Shown here: positions 50,673 through 60,821 of the stretch, piece by piece | How the letters are laid out: each line of letters opens with the position of its first letter | How positions within the stretch are numbered: the stretch's first letter is position 1 | NCBI RefSeq assembly: GCF_000717345.1 | Contig: NZ_JNZA01000023.1 | Location: 59,335 to 123,334, forward strand | DNA length: 64,000 nt | Source of the DNA: Streptomyces lydicus | GTDB lineage: Bacteria; Actinomycetota; Actinomycetes; Streptomycetales; Streptomycetaceae | Reading direction: 5' to 3' | Position numbers and translations under genes: made by a program | The notes under the pieces: generated by a model | What the model saw: the letters and a program-made list of their open reading frames with translations, nothing else | The model's database searches: none | What the model was told of the DNA's origin: nothing

Positions 50673-52022
50673 ATGGCCGGGACGGCGTGCCGCGGGTCTA
50701 CTGGGGCGAGTCGTTCGTCGGGGGGTGCGGTGCCGGTGTGGGCGGGTGTGCGTGCGGTGTTCTCCGTTGCCGGGGCCTGGCTGCCGGTGGTCTCGTTCCT
50801 GGCGCGGCTGCCGGCGGCGCTGTGTCCGATCGGCACACTGCTGATGCTCACCGAGCTGGCGGGGATCGGGCGGGCCGGGGTGGTCGCCGGGATGCTGTGG
50901 CTGGGGCAGGCGGTGGGCGGGGCGCCGATCGGGCGGCTGGCGGACCAGCGGGGGCACCGGCCGGTGATTCTGGTGGCTTCGCTGGCGAACGCGGTGGCGA
51001 TCGTGGCGTTGGTGGGGTCGGTGGTCGGAGGGCTGCCGGTGGGGGTGCAGGCGCTGTCGGCGGGGCTGGCCGGGGTGACGATGCCGCAGGTGGGGCCGTT
51101 GTCGCGGACGCGGTGGAGCGTGCTGACGGCTTCCCGGCCGGAGGGGAAGGAGTTGACGGGGCGTGCGCTGTCGCTGGACACCACGATCGATGAGATCAGC
51201 TTCATGGCGGGGCCGGCGCTGGCGGCCACCGTGGTGGTCGTGTTCCACCCCGCGGCGGGACTGCTGCTCGCCGCCGCGCTCGGTGCCGTCTTCGGCGTGC
51301 TGTTCGCGGTGCATCCGACGGCTCCCGGGCCGGTGCGGGCCGAGCGCGCCGCGGGGGCTGCCCGGGTGCCACTGAGGTCGTCGGCGCTGGTGGTGCTGTG
51401 GGTGATGGCGCTGGCGCAGGGGATCATGTGGGGCGCTGCCAACGCCGGGGTGAGCGCGCTGGCGCGGGAGTTGGGCGATGCCGGGACGGCCGGCTTCGTC
51501 TGGGGTGCGATGGCGGTGACCAGTGCGCTGGCGGGGCTGGTCAGCACGGGCCGGCCGGGGAAGCGGGATCTGACGGTCCGGTTGCGGCTGGCGATCGTGG
51601 CGCAGACGCTGCTGGGGCTGCCGTTGCTGGTGGTGGACGGGTTTGTCGGGGTCACGCTGACGGTTGCCGGGATCGGCACGGCGGTGGCACCGCATCTGAT
51701 CGCGGTGTTCGGTCTCGGGGAGCGGGTCGCTCCGGCCGCGCGGATGGGCGAGGCCATGGCCCTGCTGGGGTCGGGGCTGATCGTGGGGCAGTGCGTGGCG
51801 GCGGTCGCGGCCGGTCCGCTGGCGCAGGCGTACGGATTCCGGGCCGCTTTCGGGCTGACCTGCGCGGCGGGGCCGGTGGCGTGTGTGGTGGCGCTGTCGC
51901 TGGTGCGGGGGCGGCGGTTCACCCCGGTGTCCGGCGCGCCCGTCCGTCCCGTAGCGCCCGCGGGCCCGTCGCGGCTGCCCGCCGGGCCGGCCGCGGTTCG
52001 GTCCGCCGGCCGCCGTTCGTGA
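50673..52022 (+). CDS. MFS transporter
   Basis: 449 residues from the ATG at 50673, with GGAGG eight bases upstream (a GTG six bases earlier is also in frame). Twelve helices; the TM2-TM3 loop reads GGAPIGRLADQRGHRPVILV, the classical MFS motif A, and ALSLDTTIDEISFMAGPALA lies at TM5-6. It is probably a drug- or sugar-type exporter of the actinobacterial MFS_1 group. The last 104 bases overlap the 3' end of the oppositely transcribed ROK gene, so its C-terminal Pro/Ala/Arg-rich tail (GAPVRPVAPAGPSRLPAGPA) is constrained by both frames. Confidence 0.9.
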   Translation: MAGTACRGSTGASRSSGGAVPVWAGVRAVFSVAGAWLPVVSFLARLPAALCPIGTLLMLTELAGIGRAGVVAGMLWLGQAVGGAPIGRLADQRGHRPVILVASLANAVAIVALVGSVVGGLPVGVQALSAGLAGVTMPQVGPLSRTRWSVLTASRPEGKELTGRALSLDTTIDEISFMAGPALAATVVVVFHPAAGLLLAAALGAVFGVLFAVHPTAPGPVRAERAAGAARVPLRSSALVVLWVMALAQGIMWGAANAGVSALARELGDAGTAGFVWGAMAVTSALAGLVSTGRPGKRDLTVRLRLAIVAQTLLGLPLLVVDGFVGVTLTVAGIGTAVAPHLIAVFGLGERVAPAARMGEAMALLGSGLIVGQCVAAVAAGPLAQAYGFRAAFGLTCAAGPVACVVALSLVRGRRFTPVSGAPVRPVAPAGPSRLPAGPAAVRSAGRRS

Positions 52023-53235
52023 AGAAGTCCGCCAGGGGCAGGGTCGCCGCGCCGACCGTGACGGCGTCGGGACCGAGCGTGCCGAGGTCGATGGTGACCC
52101 GGCCGGCGGGGTGGGCGAGGGCGTAACCGGTGGCGTAGCGGCGGACGGCGGGCAGGAGATGCGGGCCGAGCAGCAGCCCGGCCCAGCCGCCGATCAGGAC
52201 CCGTTCGGGGCTGAAGAGGTTGATCAGGTCGGAGATGCCGGCTCCGAGGTATTCGGCGGTCTCGTCGAGGACGGCGAGGGCGGCCGGGTCGGGGGCGCTG
52301 CCGTCCTGCGGGTGGGCGGCGGCGACCAGGGCGGTGAGGGCGGTCTCCTCGTCGGCGCCCTCGGGGGGTCGGCCACCGGCTTCCTGCCAGCGTCGCAGCA
52401 CGGCTTCGGATCCGGTGTATGCCTCCAGGCAGCCGCGGGCGCCGCAGCGGCAGCGCCGGCCGCGGACGGCGACGGTGAGGTGTCCCCACTCGCCGGCGCT
52501 GTCGCGGGCGGCGCTGTGGACGGTGCCGTCGGTGACGATGCAGGCGCCGACGCCGGAGCCGAGGAGCACGATCACGGCGTCCTCGGCGCCGCGGCCGCCG
52601 CCGAACCACATCTCGGCCCGGCCGAGCGCCTTGGCGCCGTTGCTGATGAACAGGGGTACGGCGACCGGGAGTTGGGCGGCGTCGCGGAGCAGGGCCTCCA
52701 GGGGGACGGCGTCCCAGCCGATGGTCTGGCCGTGGACGAGCGCGCCGCCGGGGCCGGTCCGGTCGACGATGCCGGGGACGCCGACGCCGACGCCGAGCAG
52801 GTGGCGGGCGTCGGTGCGGCTCTCCTCCAGGACGGCGGCGATGCCGTCCGCGATGTGCCGGGTGATCAGTGCGATGTCGTGGTGGCGGCCGGTCAGCGGG
52901 AGTTCGGTGCGGGCGAGTTCGGCGAGGGTGAGGTCGAAGAGTTCCACCCGCACCCGGGTCTCGCCGACGTCCACCCCGACGAGCCGGCCGCTCGCCGGGG
53001 AGACCTGCAGCAGGGTGCGGGGGCGGCCACCGTCGGAGCCGACCGTGCCGGCCTCCTCCAGCAGTCCGTCATCGATGAGTTCGGCGACCACGTTGCTGAC
53101 GGACCCTGAACTGAGTCCGGTTGCGGGGACGAGTTCCTGCCGACTCAACGGGCCCTGGAAATACAACTGTTGCAGAATTCTGGAGCGGTTGACCCGTCGC
53201 AGGTCACGCACGGTCCGCTGGGTGCGCTCGGCCAT
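51919..53235 (-). CDS. ROK family transcriptional regulator
   Basis: 438 residues from the ATG at 53235, preceded by GGAGGGGGGAG. N-terminal winged helix (VNRSRILQQLYFQGPLSRQE, TGLSSGSVSNVVAELIDDGL), then a sugar-kinase-like ROK domain: GVDVGETRVRVELFD, GVGVGVPGIVDRTGPG, and the zinc-binding CRCGARGCLEAY. The last 35 residues beyond the fold (RRTEPRPARRAAATGPRALR) come from the overlap with the MFS gene. It is divergent from the sugar ABC-transporter operon and probably represses it until a sugar binds. Confidence 0.93.
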   Translation of the reverse strand: MAERTQRTVRDLRRVNRSRILQQLYFQGPLSRQELVPATGLSSGSVSNVVAELIDDGLLEEAGTVGSDGGRPRTLLQVSPASGRLVGVDVGETRVRVELFDLTLAELARTELPLTGRHHDIALITRHIADGIAAVLEESRTDARHLLGVGVGVPGIVDRTGPGGALVHGQTIGWDAVPLEALLRDAAQLPVAVPLFISNGAKALGRAEMWFGGGRGAEDAVIVLLGSGVGACIVTDGTVHSAARDSAGEWGHLTVAVRGRRCRCGARGCLEAYTGSEAVLRRWQEAGGRPPEGADEETALTALVAAAHPQDGSAPDPAALAVLDETAEYLGAGISDLINLFSPERVLIGGWAGLLLGPHLLPAVRRYATGYALAHPAGRVTIDLGTLGPDAVTVGAATLPLADFFTNGGRRTEPRPARRAAATGPRALRDGRARRTPG

Positions 53236-53298
53236 CTCTCCCCCCTCCCGGAAGGAAACGTACCGGGTCCCGCTCCCTTGACGCACCCTTCTCTCGGG

Positions 53299-53322
53299 CT
53301 TTAACTCACACCCTAAGTTAAG
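53299..53322. promoter_or_regulatory. TTAACT/AGTTAA dyad, probable ROK operator
   Basis: TTAACT (53301-53306) and AGTTAA (53316-53321) form an inverted repeat with a 9-bp spacer, the only A/T-rich dyad in the divergent region between the ROK regulator and the binding-protein gene. TTAACT-type half-sites suit ROK repressors of sugar operons. Confidence 0.55.
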
Positions 53323-53387
53323 CCATGAGGCCGTTCAGGAACTGAACATGGCCGGCCCCGGACTCCTCAGAGAGAGGCGTATCCGTC

Positions 53388-54704
53388 ATGCGCATACTCC
53401 GAGCCGCGACCGTCTCCGCCACCGTCACCGCGCTCGCCGCGATGGCCTCCGGATGCGGCGGCGGTACCGGCCCCGGCGGCGGGGGCAGCAACGACTCCCC
53501 CAGGACGCTGACGTACTGGGCGTCCAACCAGGGGCCCGATGTCGAGGCGGACAAGAAGGTCCTCGGCCCCGAGCTGAAGAAGTTCGAGCGGCAGACCGGC
53601 ATCAAGGTGAAGCTGGAGGTCATCCCGTGGCCGGACCTGCTCAACCGGATTCTGGCGGCCACCACCTCGGGGCAGGGGCCCGACGTCCTCAACATCGGCA
53701 ACACCTGGTCGGCCTCGTTGCAGGCCACCGGCGCGCTGCTGCCGTGGGACAAGGGCGCCTTCGACAAGATCGGCGGGCGGGACCGGTTCGTGGCGCCGGC
53801 GCTGGGCGCCACGGGTGCGGCGGGCAAGGACCCGGCCGCGGTGCCGCTGTACTCGCTGACGTACGCGCTCTACTACAACAAGCAGATGTTCAAGGACGCC
53901 GGGATCAGCCGGCCGCCCACCACATGGGACGAGCTGGTGGCGGCCGGCAAGCGGGTCTCCAAGGACGGCAAGTGGGGGCTGGGCGCCGAGGGCGGTCAGC
54001 TGGCCAACAACATCCACCAGGCGTTCGTCCTCGGCAAGCAGCACGGCGCGGACTTCTTCGACGCCGCCGGCAAGCCGTCCTTCACCTCGGACGGCGCGGT
54101 CGCGGCGGTCAAGCAGTACGTCGACTTCATGGCCAAGGACAAGATCATCGCGCCGGGCAACGCGGAGTACGGCCAGAACCAGTCGCTGCGGGACTTCGCC
54201 ACGGGCCGGACCGCGATGGTGCTCTGGCAGGCCGCGGCCACCACCTTCGCCGCCGACGGCATGAAGCCCACGGACTGGGGCGTGGTGCCGGTGCCCGTTC
54301 CGTCCGGCACCCCGGGCAGCGGCCGGCAGACCAACTCCATGCTCGCCGGCATCAACATCGCCGTCTTCAAGAACACCCACAACCTCAACGGCGCGCAGAA
54401 GTTCGTGAAGTTCATGACCGGCGACGCCGAGCAGAAGCTGCTGAACAAGACGTACGGCTCCATCCCGCCGGTCAGGGCCGCGCAGCAGGACCCGGCGTTC
54501 GACCGCCAGGACACCCGGGTGCTGCGGGAGACGCTCACCAGGAGCGCCGCGCCGCTGCCGCAGGTCGCCGACGAGGCGCAGTTCGAGACGTCGGTCGGCA
54601 CGGCGATCAAGGATCTGTTCGCCGACGCGGCGGCCGGCAAGCCGGTGACCACCGGCTCGGTCAAGGCGCGGCTGGCCAAGGCAGAACAGCAGATGGCGCA
54701 GTGA
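53388..54704 (+). CDS. sugar ABC transporter substrate-binding lipoprotein
   Basis: 438 residues. Signal peptide with lipobox ASG-Cys (Cys23) followed by a Gly-rich linker, so membrane-anchored outside. The type I extracellular solute-binding fold: LTYWASNQGPDVEADKKVLG, then KFERQTGIKVKLEVIPWPDL, GPDVLNIGNTWSASLQATGA, and YALYYNKQMFKDAGI. It captures an oligosaccharide or glycoside. The ATG is 153 bp from the ROK start. The next gene starts with a GTGA overlap, so the transport genes form one operon. Confidence 0.94.
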   Translation: MRILRAATVSATVTALAAMASGCGGGTGPGGGGSNDSPRTLTYWASNQGPDVEADKKVLGPELKKFERQTGIKVKLEVIPWPDLLNRILAATTSGQGPDVLNIGNTWSASLQATGALLPWDKGAFDKIGGRDRFVAPALGATGAAGKDPAAVPLYSLTYALYYNKQMFKDAGISRPPTTWDELVAAGKRVSKDGKWGLGAEGGQLANNIHQAFVLGKQHGADFFDAAGKPSFTSDGAVAAVKQYVDFMAKDKIIAPGNAEYGQNQSLRDFATGRTAMVLWQAAATTFAADGMKPTDWGVVPVPVPSGTPGSGRQTNSMLAGINIAVFKNTHNLNGAQKFVKFMTGDAEQKLLNKTYGSIPPVRAAQQDPAFDRQDTRVLRETLTRSAAPLPQVADEAQFETSVGTAIKDLFADAAAGKPVTTGSVKARLAKAEQQMAQ

Positions 54705-55627
54705 GGCGGCTTCCCGTACGGCTGCGCCGCGCCGGCCTGCCCTATCTGCTTCTGCTGCCCGCGCTGCTCCTGGAGCTGCTGGTCCATCTCGTCCCGATGG
54801 TCATCGGCGTCACCATGAGCTTCAAGGAATTGACGCACCTGTTCCTCGGCAACTGGGGTGCGGCGCCCTGGAAGGCGCTGGGCAACTACCGGATCAGCGT
54901 CGACGTGAACGCGCCGGTCGGCGCCGCGCTGCTGCACTCGTTCTGGGTGACCTGCGTGTTCAGCGTGCTGGCGGTGGGACTGTGCTGGCTGCTCGGAACC
55001 GCGGCGGCGGTGTTCCTTCAGGAGGACTTCCGGGGCCGGGGGCTGCTGCGCGCGGTCTTCCTGACCCCGTACGCGCTGCCCGTCTACGCCGCGGTGATCA
55101 CCTGGGCGTTCATGTTCCAGCGGGACAACGGGCTGGTCAACCACGTGCTGCACGACCAGCTGCGGCTCACCGACGGCCGGCCCTTCTGGCTGCTGGGGGA
55201 CAACAGTTTCTACGCCCTGCTGGTGGTCGCCGTCTGGAAGACCTGGCCGTTCGCGTTCCTGGTGGTGATGGCGGCGCTGCAGAACATCCCGAGGGACCTG
55301 TACGAGGCGGCGGCGCTGGACGGCGCGGGCCGGCTCCGGCAGCTGCGGCGGATCACCCTGCCGTCGCTGCGGCCGGTCAACCAGGTGCTGGTGCTGGTGC
55401 TGTTCCTGTGGACGTTCAACGACTTCAACACGCCGTACGTGCTGTTCGGGAAGGCCGCTCCGGAGGCCGCCGATCTGCTGTCCGTCCACATCTACCAGGC
55501 GTCGTTCGCCACCTGGAACTTCGGCACCGGCTCGGCGATGTCCGTCCTGCTGCTGCTCTTCCTGCTGGTGGTGACCGCCGCGTACCTCCTGGCCACCTCA
55601 CGCGGAAGGAAGCACGCCGATGGCTGA
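54701..55627 (+). CDS. carbohydrate ABC transporter permease 1
   Basis: 308 residues from the GTG at 54701 that overlaps the binding-protein stop. Six helices with a sizeable periplasmic loop; LPYLLLLPALLLELLVHLVP starts TM1. The EAA-loop for contact with the ATPase is YEAAALDGAGRLRQLRRITL, in the MalF/LacF family form, with the conserved glycine. It pairs with the permease encoded right after it. No ATPase gene occurs in the operon; Streptomyces sugar systems commonly share the MsiK ATPase, and that is my inference here. Confidence 0.93.
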   Translation: MRRLPVRLRRAGLPYLLLLPALLLELLVHLVPMVIGVTMSFKELTHLFLGNWGAAPWKALGNYRISVDVNAPVGAALLHSFWVTCVFSVLAVGLCWLLGTAAAVFLQEDFRGRGLLRAVFLTPYALPVYAAVITWAFMFQRDNGLVNHVLHDQLRLTDGRPFWLLGDNSFYALLVVAVWKTWPFAFLVVMAALQNIPRDLYEAAALDGAGRLRQLRRITLPSLRPVNQVLVLVLFLWTFNDFNTPYVLFGKAAPEAADLLSVHIYQASFATWNFGTGSAMSVLLLLFLLVVTAAYLLATSRGRKHADG

Positions 55628-56555
55628 CCTCGCCGCCCGCACCCCGCCACCGACCGCCCCCCGCCGGTCCCCCAACGCCGGTGGGCGCCCCGCGGCCGCC
55701 CGCCGGCGGTCCCCCAACGCGCCGCCCCGCTCCTTCCTCTGGGCCCGCCGGATCTTCCTGACCGCACTGACCGGTTTCGTCCTGCTTCCCGTCTACGTCA
55801 TGCTCAGCAGCTCGCTGAAACCGCTGTCGGACGTCTCGGGGGCGTTCCACTGGCTGCCGAGCGAGCTGACGGTCCGCCCGTACCTCGACATCTGGCGGAC
55901 GGTCCCGCTGGTCCGGTACTTCACCAATTCGCTGATCGTGGCGGGTTCGGCCACCGTCTGCTCGGTCGTCGTCGCGGTCTTCGCCGCGTACGCGGTGAGC
56001 CGCTACCGCTTCCGCGGCAAGCGCCTCTTCACCGTCACGGTCCTGTCGACCCAGATGTTCCCGGGCATCCTCTTCCTGCTGCCGCTGTTCCTGATCTACG
56101 TCAACATCGGCAACGCCACCGGCCTCGCCCTCTACGGCTCCCGCGGCGGTCTGATCCTGACGTATCTGACCTTCTCGCTGCCGTTCTCCATCTGGATGCT
56201 GGCCGGCTACTTCGCCTCGGTGCCCCGCGAGCTGGACGAGGCCGCGTACGTCGACGGCTGCGGGGCGCTGGGGGCGCTCTTCCGGATCGTGGTGCCGGCC
56301 GCGCTGCCCGGCATCGTGGCGGTCGCGGTGTACGCGTTCATGACGGCGTGGGGCGAGGTGCTGTTCGCCTCGGTGATGACCAACGACACCACCCGCACGC
56401 TCTCGGTGGGACTGCAGGGCTACTCCACCCAGAACGACGTCTACTGGAACCAGGTCATGGCCGCGTCGCTGGTCGTCAGCGTCCCCGTCGTCGCCGGGTT
56501 CCTGCTGCTCCAGCGCTATCTGGTCGCCGGGCTCACCGCCGGCGCCGTCAAATGA
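55620..56555 (+). CDS. carbohydrate ABC transporter permease 2
   Basis: 311 residues, overlapping the first permease by eight bases (ATGGCTGA). A Pro/Arg-rich cytoplasmic N-terminus of about 40 residues precedes six helices. MalG-type landmarks: YVMLSSSLKPLSDVSGAFHW after TM1, YFTNSLIVAG, and the EAA-loop LDEAAYVDGCGALGALFRIV. Together with permease 1 it forms the membrane channel for the sugar delivered by the lipoprotein. The GH1 gene starts 30 bp downstream, apparently in the same operon. Confidence 0.94.
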   Translation: MADLAARTPPPTAPRRSPNAGGRPAAARRRSPNAPPRSFLWARRIFLTALTGFVLLPVYVMLSSSLKPLSDVSGAFHWLPSELTVRPYLDIWRTVPLVRYFTNSLIVAGSATVCSVVVAVFAAYAVSRYRFRGKRLFTVTVLSTQMFPGILFLLPLFLIYVNIGNATGLALYGSRGGLILTYLTFSLPFSIWMLAGYFASVPRELDEAAYVDGCGALGALFRIVVPAALPGIVAVAVYAFMTAWGEVLFASVMTNDTTRTLSVGLQGYSTQNDVYWNQVMAASLVVSVPVVAGFLLLQRYLVAGLTAGAVK

Positions 56556-56585
56556 CCCTCGCCCGTGCTTGAAGAGGAGCACTTC

Positions 56586-57953
<1,368 letters not shown>

Positions 57954-57985
57954 GCGGTACGGCCCGGAACCGGCCCTCGCCGGGG

Positions 57986-58006
57986 CCGGCCCCTCCCCGG
58001 GGCCGG
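57986..58006. terminator. bidirectional hairpin after GH1 and ohr
   Basis: CCGGCCCC (57986-57993) and GGGGCCGG (57999-58006) with a five-base loop, in the 73-bp gap between two convergent genes. Likely ends both transcripts. Confidence 0.6.
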
Positions 58007-58026
58007 TCCCGGTCGTCCGCCGCACT

Positions 58027-58437
58027 TCACTCGATGACCAGCTCCACGTCGATGTTGCCGCGGGTGGCCTTGGAATACGGGCAGAACTCGTGGGTCGCCT
58101 CGACCAGCCGGCGCCCGGTCTCACCGGCGAGCGCGTCCGGCAGCTCCACCCGCATCACGACGCCGAGGCCGAAGCCGGTGTCGTCCTTGCCGATGGAGAC
58201 CTCGGCGGTGACCGAGACGTCCTTGGTGTCGAGCTTCATCTGGCGGCCGACGTTGCTCATCGCGCTGGCGAAGCAGGCCGCGTAGCCGGCGGCGAAGAGC
58301 TGCTCCGGGTTGGTGCCGGCGCCGTTGCCGCCGAGCGCGGGCGGCAGGGCCAGGGCGAGGTCGATCGTGCCGTCGGAGCTGACGGCGCGGCCCTCGCGGC
58401 CGTTGGCGGTGGCGACGGCGGTGTACAGCGCGTCCAT
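58027..58437 (-). CDS. ohr: organic hydroperoxide resistance protein Ohr
   Basis: 136 residues, OsmC/Ohr fold. The two redox-active cysteines are Cys55 (YAACFASA) and Cys119 (EFCPYSKA), spaced as in Ohr rather than OsmC. NPEQLFAAGYAACF is the hallmark. Ohr is a thiol peroxidase that reduces organic hydroperoxides using lipoylated partners. The ATG at 58437 has GGGG seven bases upstream. Divergent from the MarR-type OhrR gene, with the shared operator at 58511-58535 between them. Confidence 0.95.
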   Translation of the reverse strand: MDALYTAVATANGREGRAVSSDGTIDLALALPPALGGNGAGTNPEQLFAAGYAACFASAMSNVGRQMKLDTKDVSVTAEVSIGKDDTGFGLGVVMRVELPDALAGETGRRLVEATHEFCPYSKATRGNIDVELVIE

Positions 58438-58510
58438 CACGTTTCCCCTTCGCAGGTGCGGCGGCCGCTGCCCGGCCGCCCGACGTCGACAACACTCGCA
58501 CACATTCAAA

Positions 58511-58535
58511 TTGCACGCAACTCAGTTGCGCACAA
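58511..58535. promoter_or_regulatory. inverted repeat, probable OhrR operator
   Basis: TTGCACGCAACT (58511-58522), one base, AGTTGCGCACAA (58524-58535): arms match at 10 of 12 positions with a perfect GCAACT-C-AGTTGC core. It lies between divergent ohr and ohrR and fits an OhrR site that is released on oxidation by organic peroxides. Confidence 0.7.
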
Positions 58536-58553
58536 CTAAATAGCCTCTGGGGC

Positions 58554-58559
58554 TAACCT
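58554..58559 (+). promoter_or_regulatory. candidate -10 box of ohrR
   Basis: TAACCT, 6 nt before the ohrR ATG at 58566, suggesting a leaderless mRNA. Confidence 0.4.
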
Positions 58560-58565
58560 GGACGC

Positions 58566-59027
58566 ATGACCTCGCCGACCAGCCCTCCCGTCCCCGACGC
58601 CGAACTGCTCCGCCTGGACCACCAGGTCTGCTTCTCGCTGCACGCCGCCTCGCGCGCGTTCGGGGGCGTCTACCGGGACGCCCTGAAGGACCTGGGCCTG
58701 ACCTACCCGCAATACCTGGTCATGCTGGTCCTGTGGGAGCACGGCGCACAGCCGGTCAAGGCCATCGGCGAACGGCTCCGGCTGGACTCCGGCACCCTCT
58801 CCCCGCTCCTCAAGCGCCTGGAGACCGCCGGCCTGGTCCGCCGCGAGCGCAGCACCGAGGACGAGCGGTCGGTCACCATCCACCTCACCCCCGAGGGCGA
58901 CGACCTGCGCGAACAGGCCCTGCCGGTACCCCGCAGGATGCTGGCCGCCACCGGCCTGACCCTGGAGGAACTGCGGACGCTGCGGACCCTTTTGGCGCGG
59001 GTGACCAGCGCGCTCGACGAGTCCTGA
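58566..59027 (+). CDS. ohrR: MarR family peroxide sensor OhrR
   Basis: 153 residues. The one-cysteine sensor motif DHQVCFSLHAASRA holds Cys22, the residue oxidised by organic hydroperoxides in this subfamily. YPQYLVMLVLWEHG and LDSGTLSPLLKRLETAGLVR form the winged helix-turn-helix, followed by RSTEDERSVTIHLTPEG (wing). It represses ohr until Cys22 is oxidised. The divergent arrangement with ohr and the intervening dyad fully fit this known circuit. Confidence 0.94.
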   Translation: MTSPTSPPVPDAELLRLDHQVCFSLHAASRAFGGVYRDALKDLGLTYPQYLVMLVLWEHGAQPVKAIGERLRLDSGTLSPLLKRLETAGLVRRERSTEDERSVTIHLTPEGDDLREQALPVPRRMLAATGLTLEELRTLRTLLARVTSALDES

Positions 59028-59204
59028 CCCGGACCCTCCGCCAGCCCGACGGCCGCCGTCCCGTGCCTCCGGACGGTCGGCGGCGTTAGGAACGTAGGCG
59101 TCGCCCACAGCACCCGCAAGGCGGGGCGCGCCCCTCTCCCACGCCGTGGTGCGCTCATCACCCCATTGAGCGACCAAGGTTGGGGAGTCATCGGGACGAA
59201 GGCG

Positions 59205-59210
59205 TATAAA
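59205..59210 (+). promoter_or_regulatory. possible -10 box for the ACP operon
   Basis: TATAAA stands out in the 268-bp spacer 59028-59295, 85 bp before the ACP start. A TTGGGG at 59180-59185 might be its -35, though the 19-bp spacing is long. Tentative. Confidence 0.3.
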
Positions 59211-59295
59211 GGGTGGCCAAACCAGCCGGGCCGCCGGTGATCATCCGCCCTGGACGCGGTTGGCAGCACGCCTACAACAAGTGGAGGAGCGCCAC

Positions 59296-59529
59296 GTGAA
59301 TGCGGCAGAAGTTGTCAACGCCTTGCTGGTCCAACGCTTCGGGGTTTCGTCGGGCGACGTCACCGATGAGACCCCGCTGCGCAGCCTGCGCATCGACTCC
59401 CTCGCGCTGGAAGAACTCCGCGTACTGATCGAGGACCAGCTGGACATCGACCTCGAGGACGTGCCGCTGACCTCGCGCGACACCGTGGGCCAGCTGGTGG
59501 CGGCCGTCGACGGCATGGTCCCGGCGTGA
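59296..59529 (+). CDS. acyl carrier protein
   Basis: 77 residues from the GTG at 59296, after GGAGGAGCG. It has a four-helix ACP fold with the phosphopantetheine attachment site in LRIDSLALEEL (Ser35). The remaining features (VNALLVQRFGVSSGDVTDET at the start, LIEDQLDIDLEDVPLTSRDT) fit a discrete type II ACP. Different from the primary FabD-FabH-ACP-FabF cluster member because it lies in an isolated operon with one ketosynthase and one hydrolase. Its stop overlaps the start of the ketosynthase (GTGA), so strict co-expression is likely. Confidence 0.92.
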   Translation: MNAAEVVNALLVQRFGVSSGDVTDETPLRSLRIDSLALEELRVLIEDQLDIDLEDVPLTSRDTVGQLVAAVDGMVPA

Positions 59530-60761
59530 CGGGGGCCCACCAGCCGTTCTCAGCGGCCGTCACGGGACTGGGCATGGTCACCGCGGCGGGAGTCGGGACG
59601 AAGGCGACCTGGCACGCGGTCACCCATGAAACGCGGCCCGGCGGGGTGGCGCACCACGAGGAACTCGCCGATCTGCCCTGCGACTTCATGTACACCGCCG
59701 ACCTGGACACCACGGAACTCCTCGGCGTGGCCACCCAGCGGCTGATGGACCGCTTCTCGCAGCTCGCGGTGATCGCCGCCCGCGAGGCGGTCGCGGACGC
59801 CGGCCTGTCCCCGGACGACTGGGACGGCAGCCGGGTCGCGGTGGTCATCGGCTCCGCCCACGGCGGCCTCCCCTTCTACGACCAGCAGCACGCCGCGATG
59901 CTCGAACGCGGTGCCCGGCGGGTCTCCCCCAAGCTCGCGCCGCTGACCGTCGTCAACGGTGCCGCCAGCAGCGTCTGCATGGACCTCGGGGCGCAGGGCC
60001 CCAGCCTGGGCGTCGCGACGGCCTGCTCCTCCGGCACCGTCGCCCTGGGCACCGCGCACCAGCTACTGCGCGCCGGGGTCTGCGACATCGCCATCGCCGG
60101 CGGGGCCGAGTCCCCGATCTCCCGGCTGCTGATCGCCAGCGCCTGCCGGATGAAGGCGGTCTCCACCCGCCGCGAGGACCCGGCCGCGGCGTGCCGCCCG
60201 TTCGATGCCGCCAGGGACGGCTTCGTGGTCGGCGAGGGCGCCGGCCTCCTCGTGCTGGAGCGGCCCGAGCACGCCGCCGCCCGCCGGGCCCCCGTCCGCG
60301 CGCACCTCCGCGGTTACGGCGCCTCCAGCGACGCCTTCGCGGCGGTGGCGCCGGATCCGGACGGCAACGGCATCGAGCGGGCGCTGCGCAGCGCGATGGC
60401 CGACGCCGGGGTACAGGCCGGCGACATCGGCCATGTGAACGCGCACGGCACCTCGACCGTGATGAACGACCTCATCGAGGCCACGATGCTGGAGCGGGTG
60501 ATCGGCGCCCACCCCCTGGTGACCTCCACCAAGGCGATGACCGGGCACACCCTGGGCGCCGCCGGCGGTATCGAGACCGCGCTCACCGTGCTCGCCCTGG
60601 AGGAGCAGTTGGTACCGCCGACCGCGAATCTCGACGTCCCCGATCCGCGGCTGCCCGTGCAGATCGTGCGCGAGGAGCCCCGGCGGGCGTCCTTCGACTG
60701 CGCGGTCAAGACCTCGCTCGGCTTCGGCGGCCACAACGCCGCGCTCGTACTGACCCGCTAG
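59526..60761 (+). CDS. beta-ketoacyl-ACP synthase (KAS II-like)
   Basis: 411 residues, GTG start overlapping the ACP stop. Thiolase-fold condensing enzyme with the Cys-His-His set: Cys167 (VATACSSG), His307 (NAHGTST), His341 (GHTLGAAG) with Lys336, so it should decarboxylate malonyl-ACP and condense it with an acyl chain. VVGEGAGLLVLE and TSLGFGGHNAALVL are standard. Compared with FabF, the N-terminal part is shorter in conserved spots (PCDFMYTADLDT). No ketoreductase, dehydratase or acyltransferase is linked, so it must borrow those from primary metabolism or make an unreduced product. Confidence 0.93.
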   Translation: MTGAHQPFSAAVTGLGMVTAAGVGTKATWHAVTHETRPGGVAHHEELADLPCDFMYTADLDTTELLGVATQRLMDRFSQLAVIAAREAVADAGLSPDDWDGSRVAVVIGSAHGGLPFYDQQHAAMLERGARRVSPKLAPLTVVNGAASSVCMDLGAQGPSLGVATACSSGTVALGTAHQLLRAGVCDIAIAGGAESPISRLLIASACRMKAVSTRREDPAAACRPFDAARDGFVVGEGAGLLVLERPEHAAARRAPVRAHLRGYGASSDAFAAVAPDPDGNGIERALRSAMADAGVQAGDIGHVNAHGTSTVMNDLIEATMLERVIGAHPLVTSTKAMTGHTLGAAGGIETALTVLALEEQLVPPTANLDVPDPRLPVQIVREEPRRASFDCAVKTSLGFGGHNAALVLTR

Positions 60762-60821
60762 GGCGTGTCCCCGCCCTCCCCGGCCGGCCACACCTGCCGG
60801 TCCCCCGAGAAGGAAGCAGAG

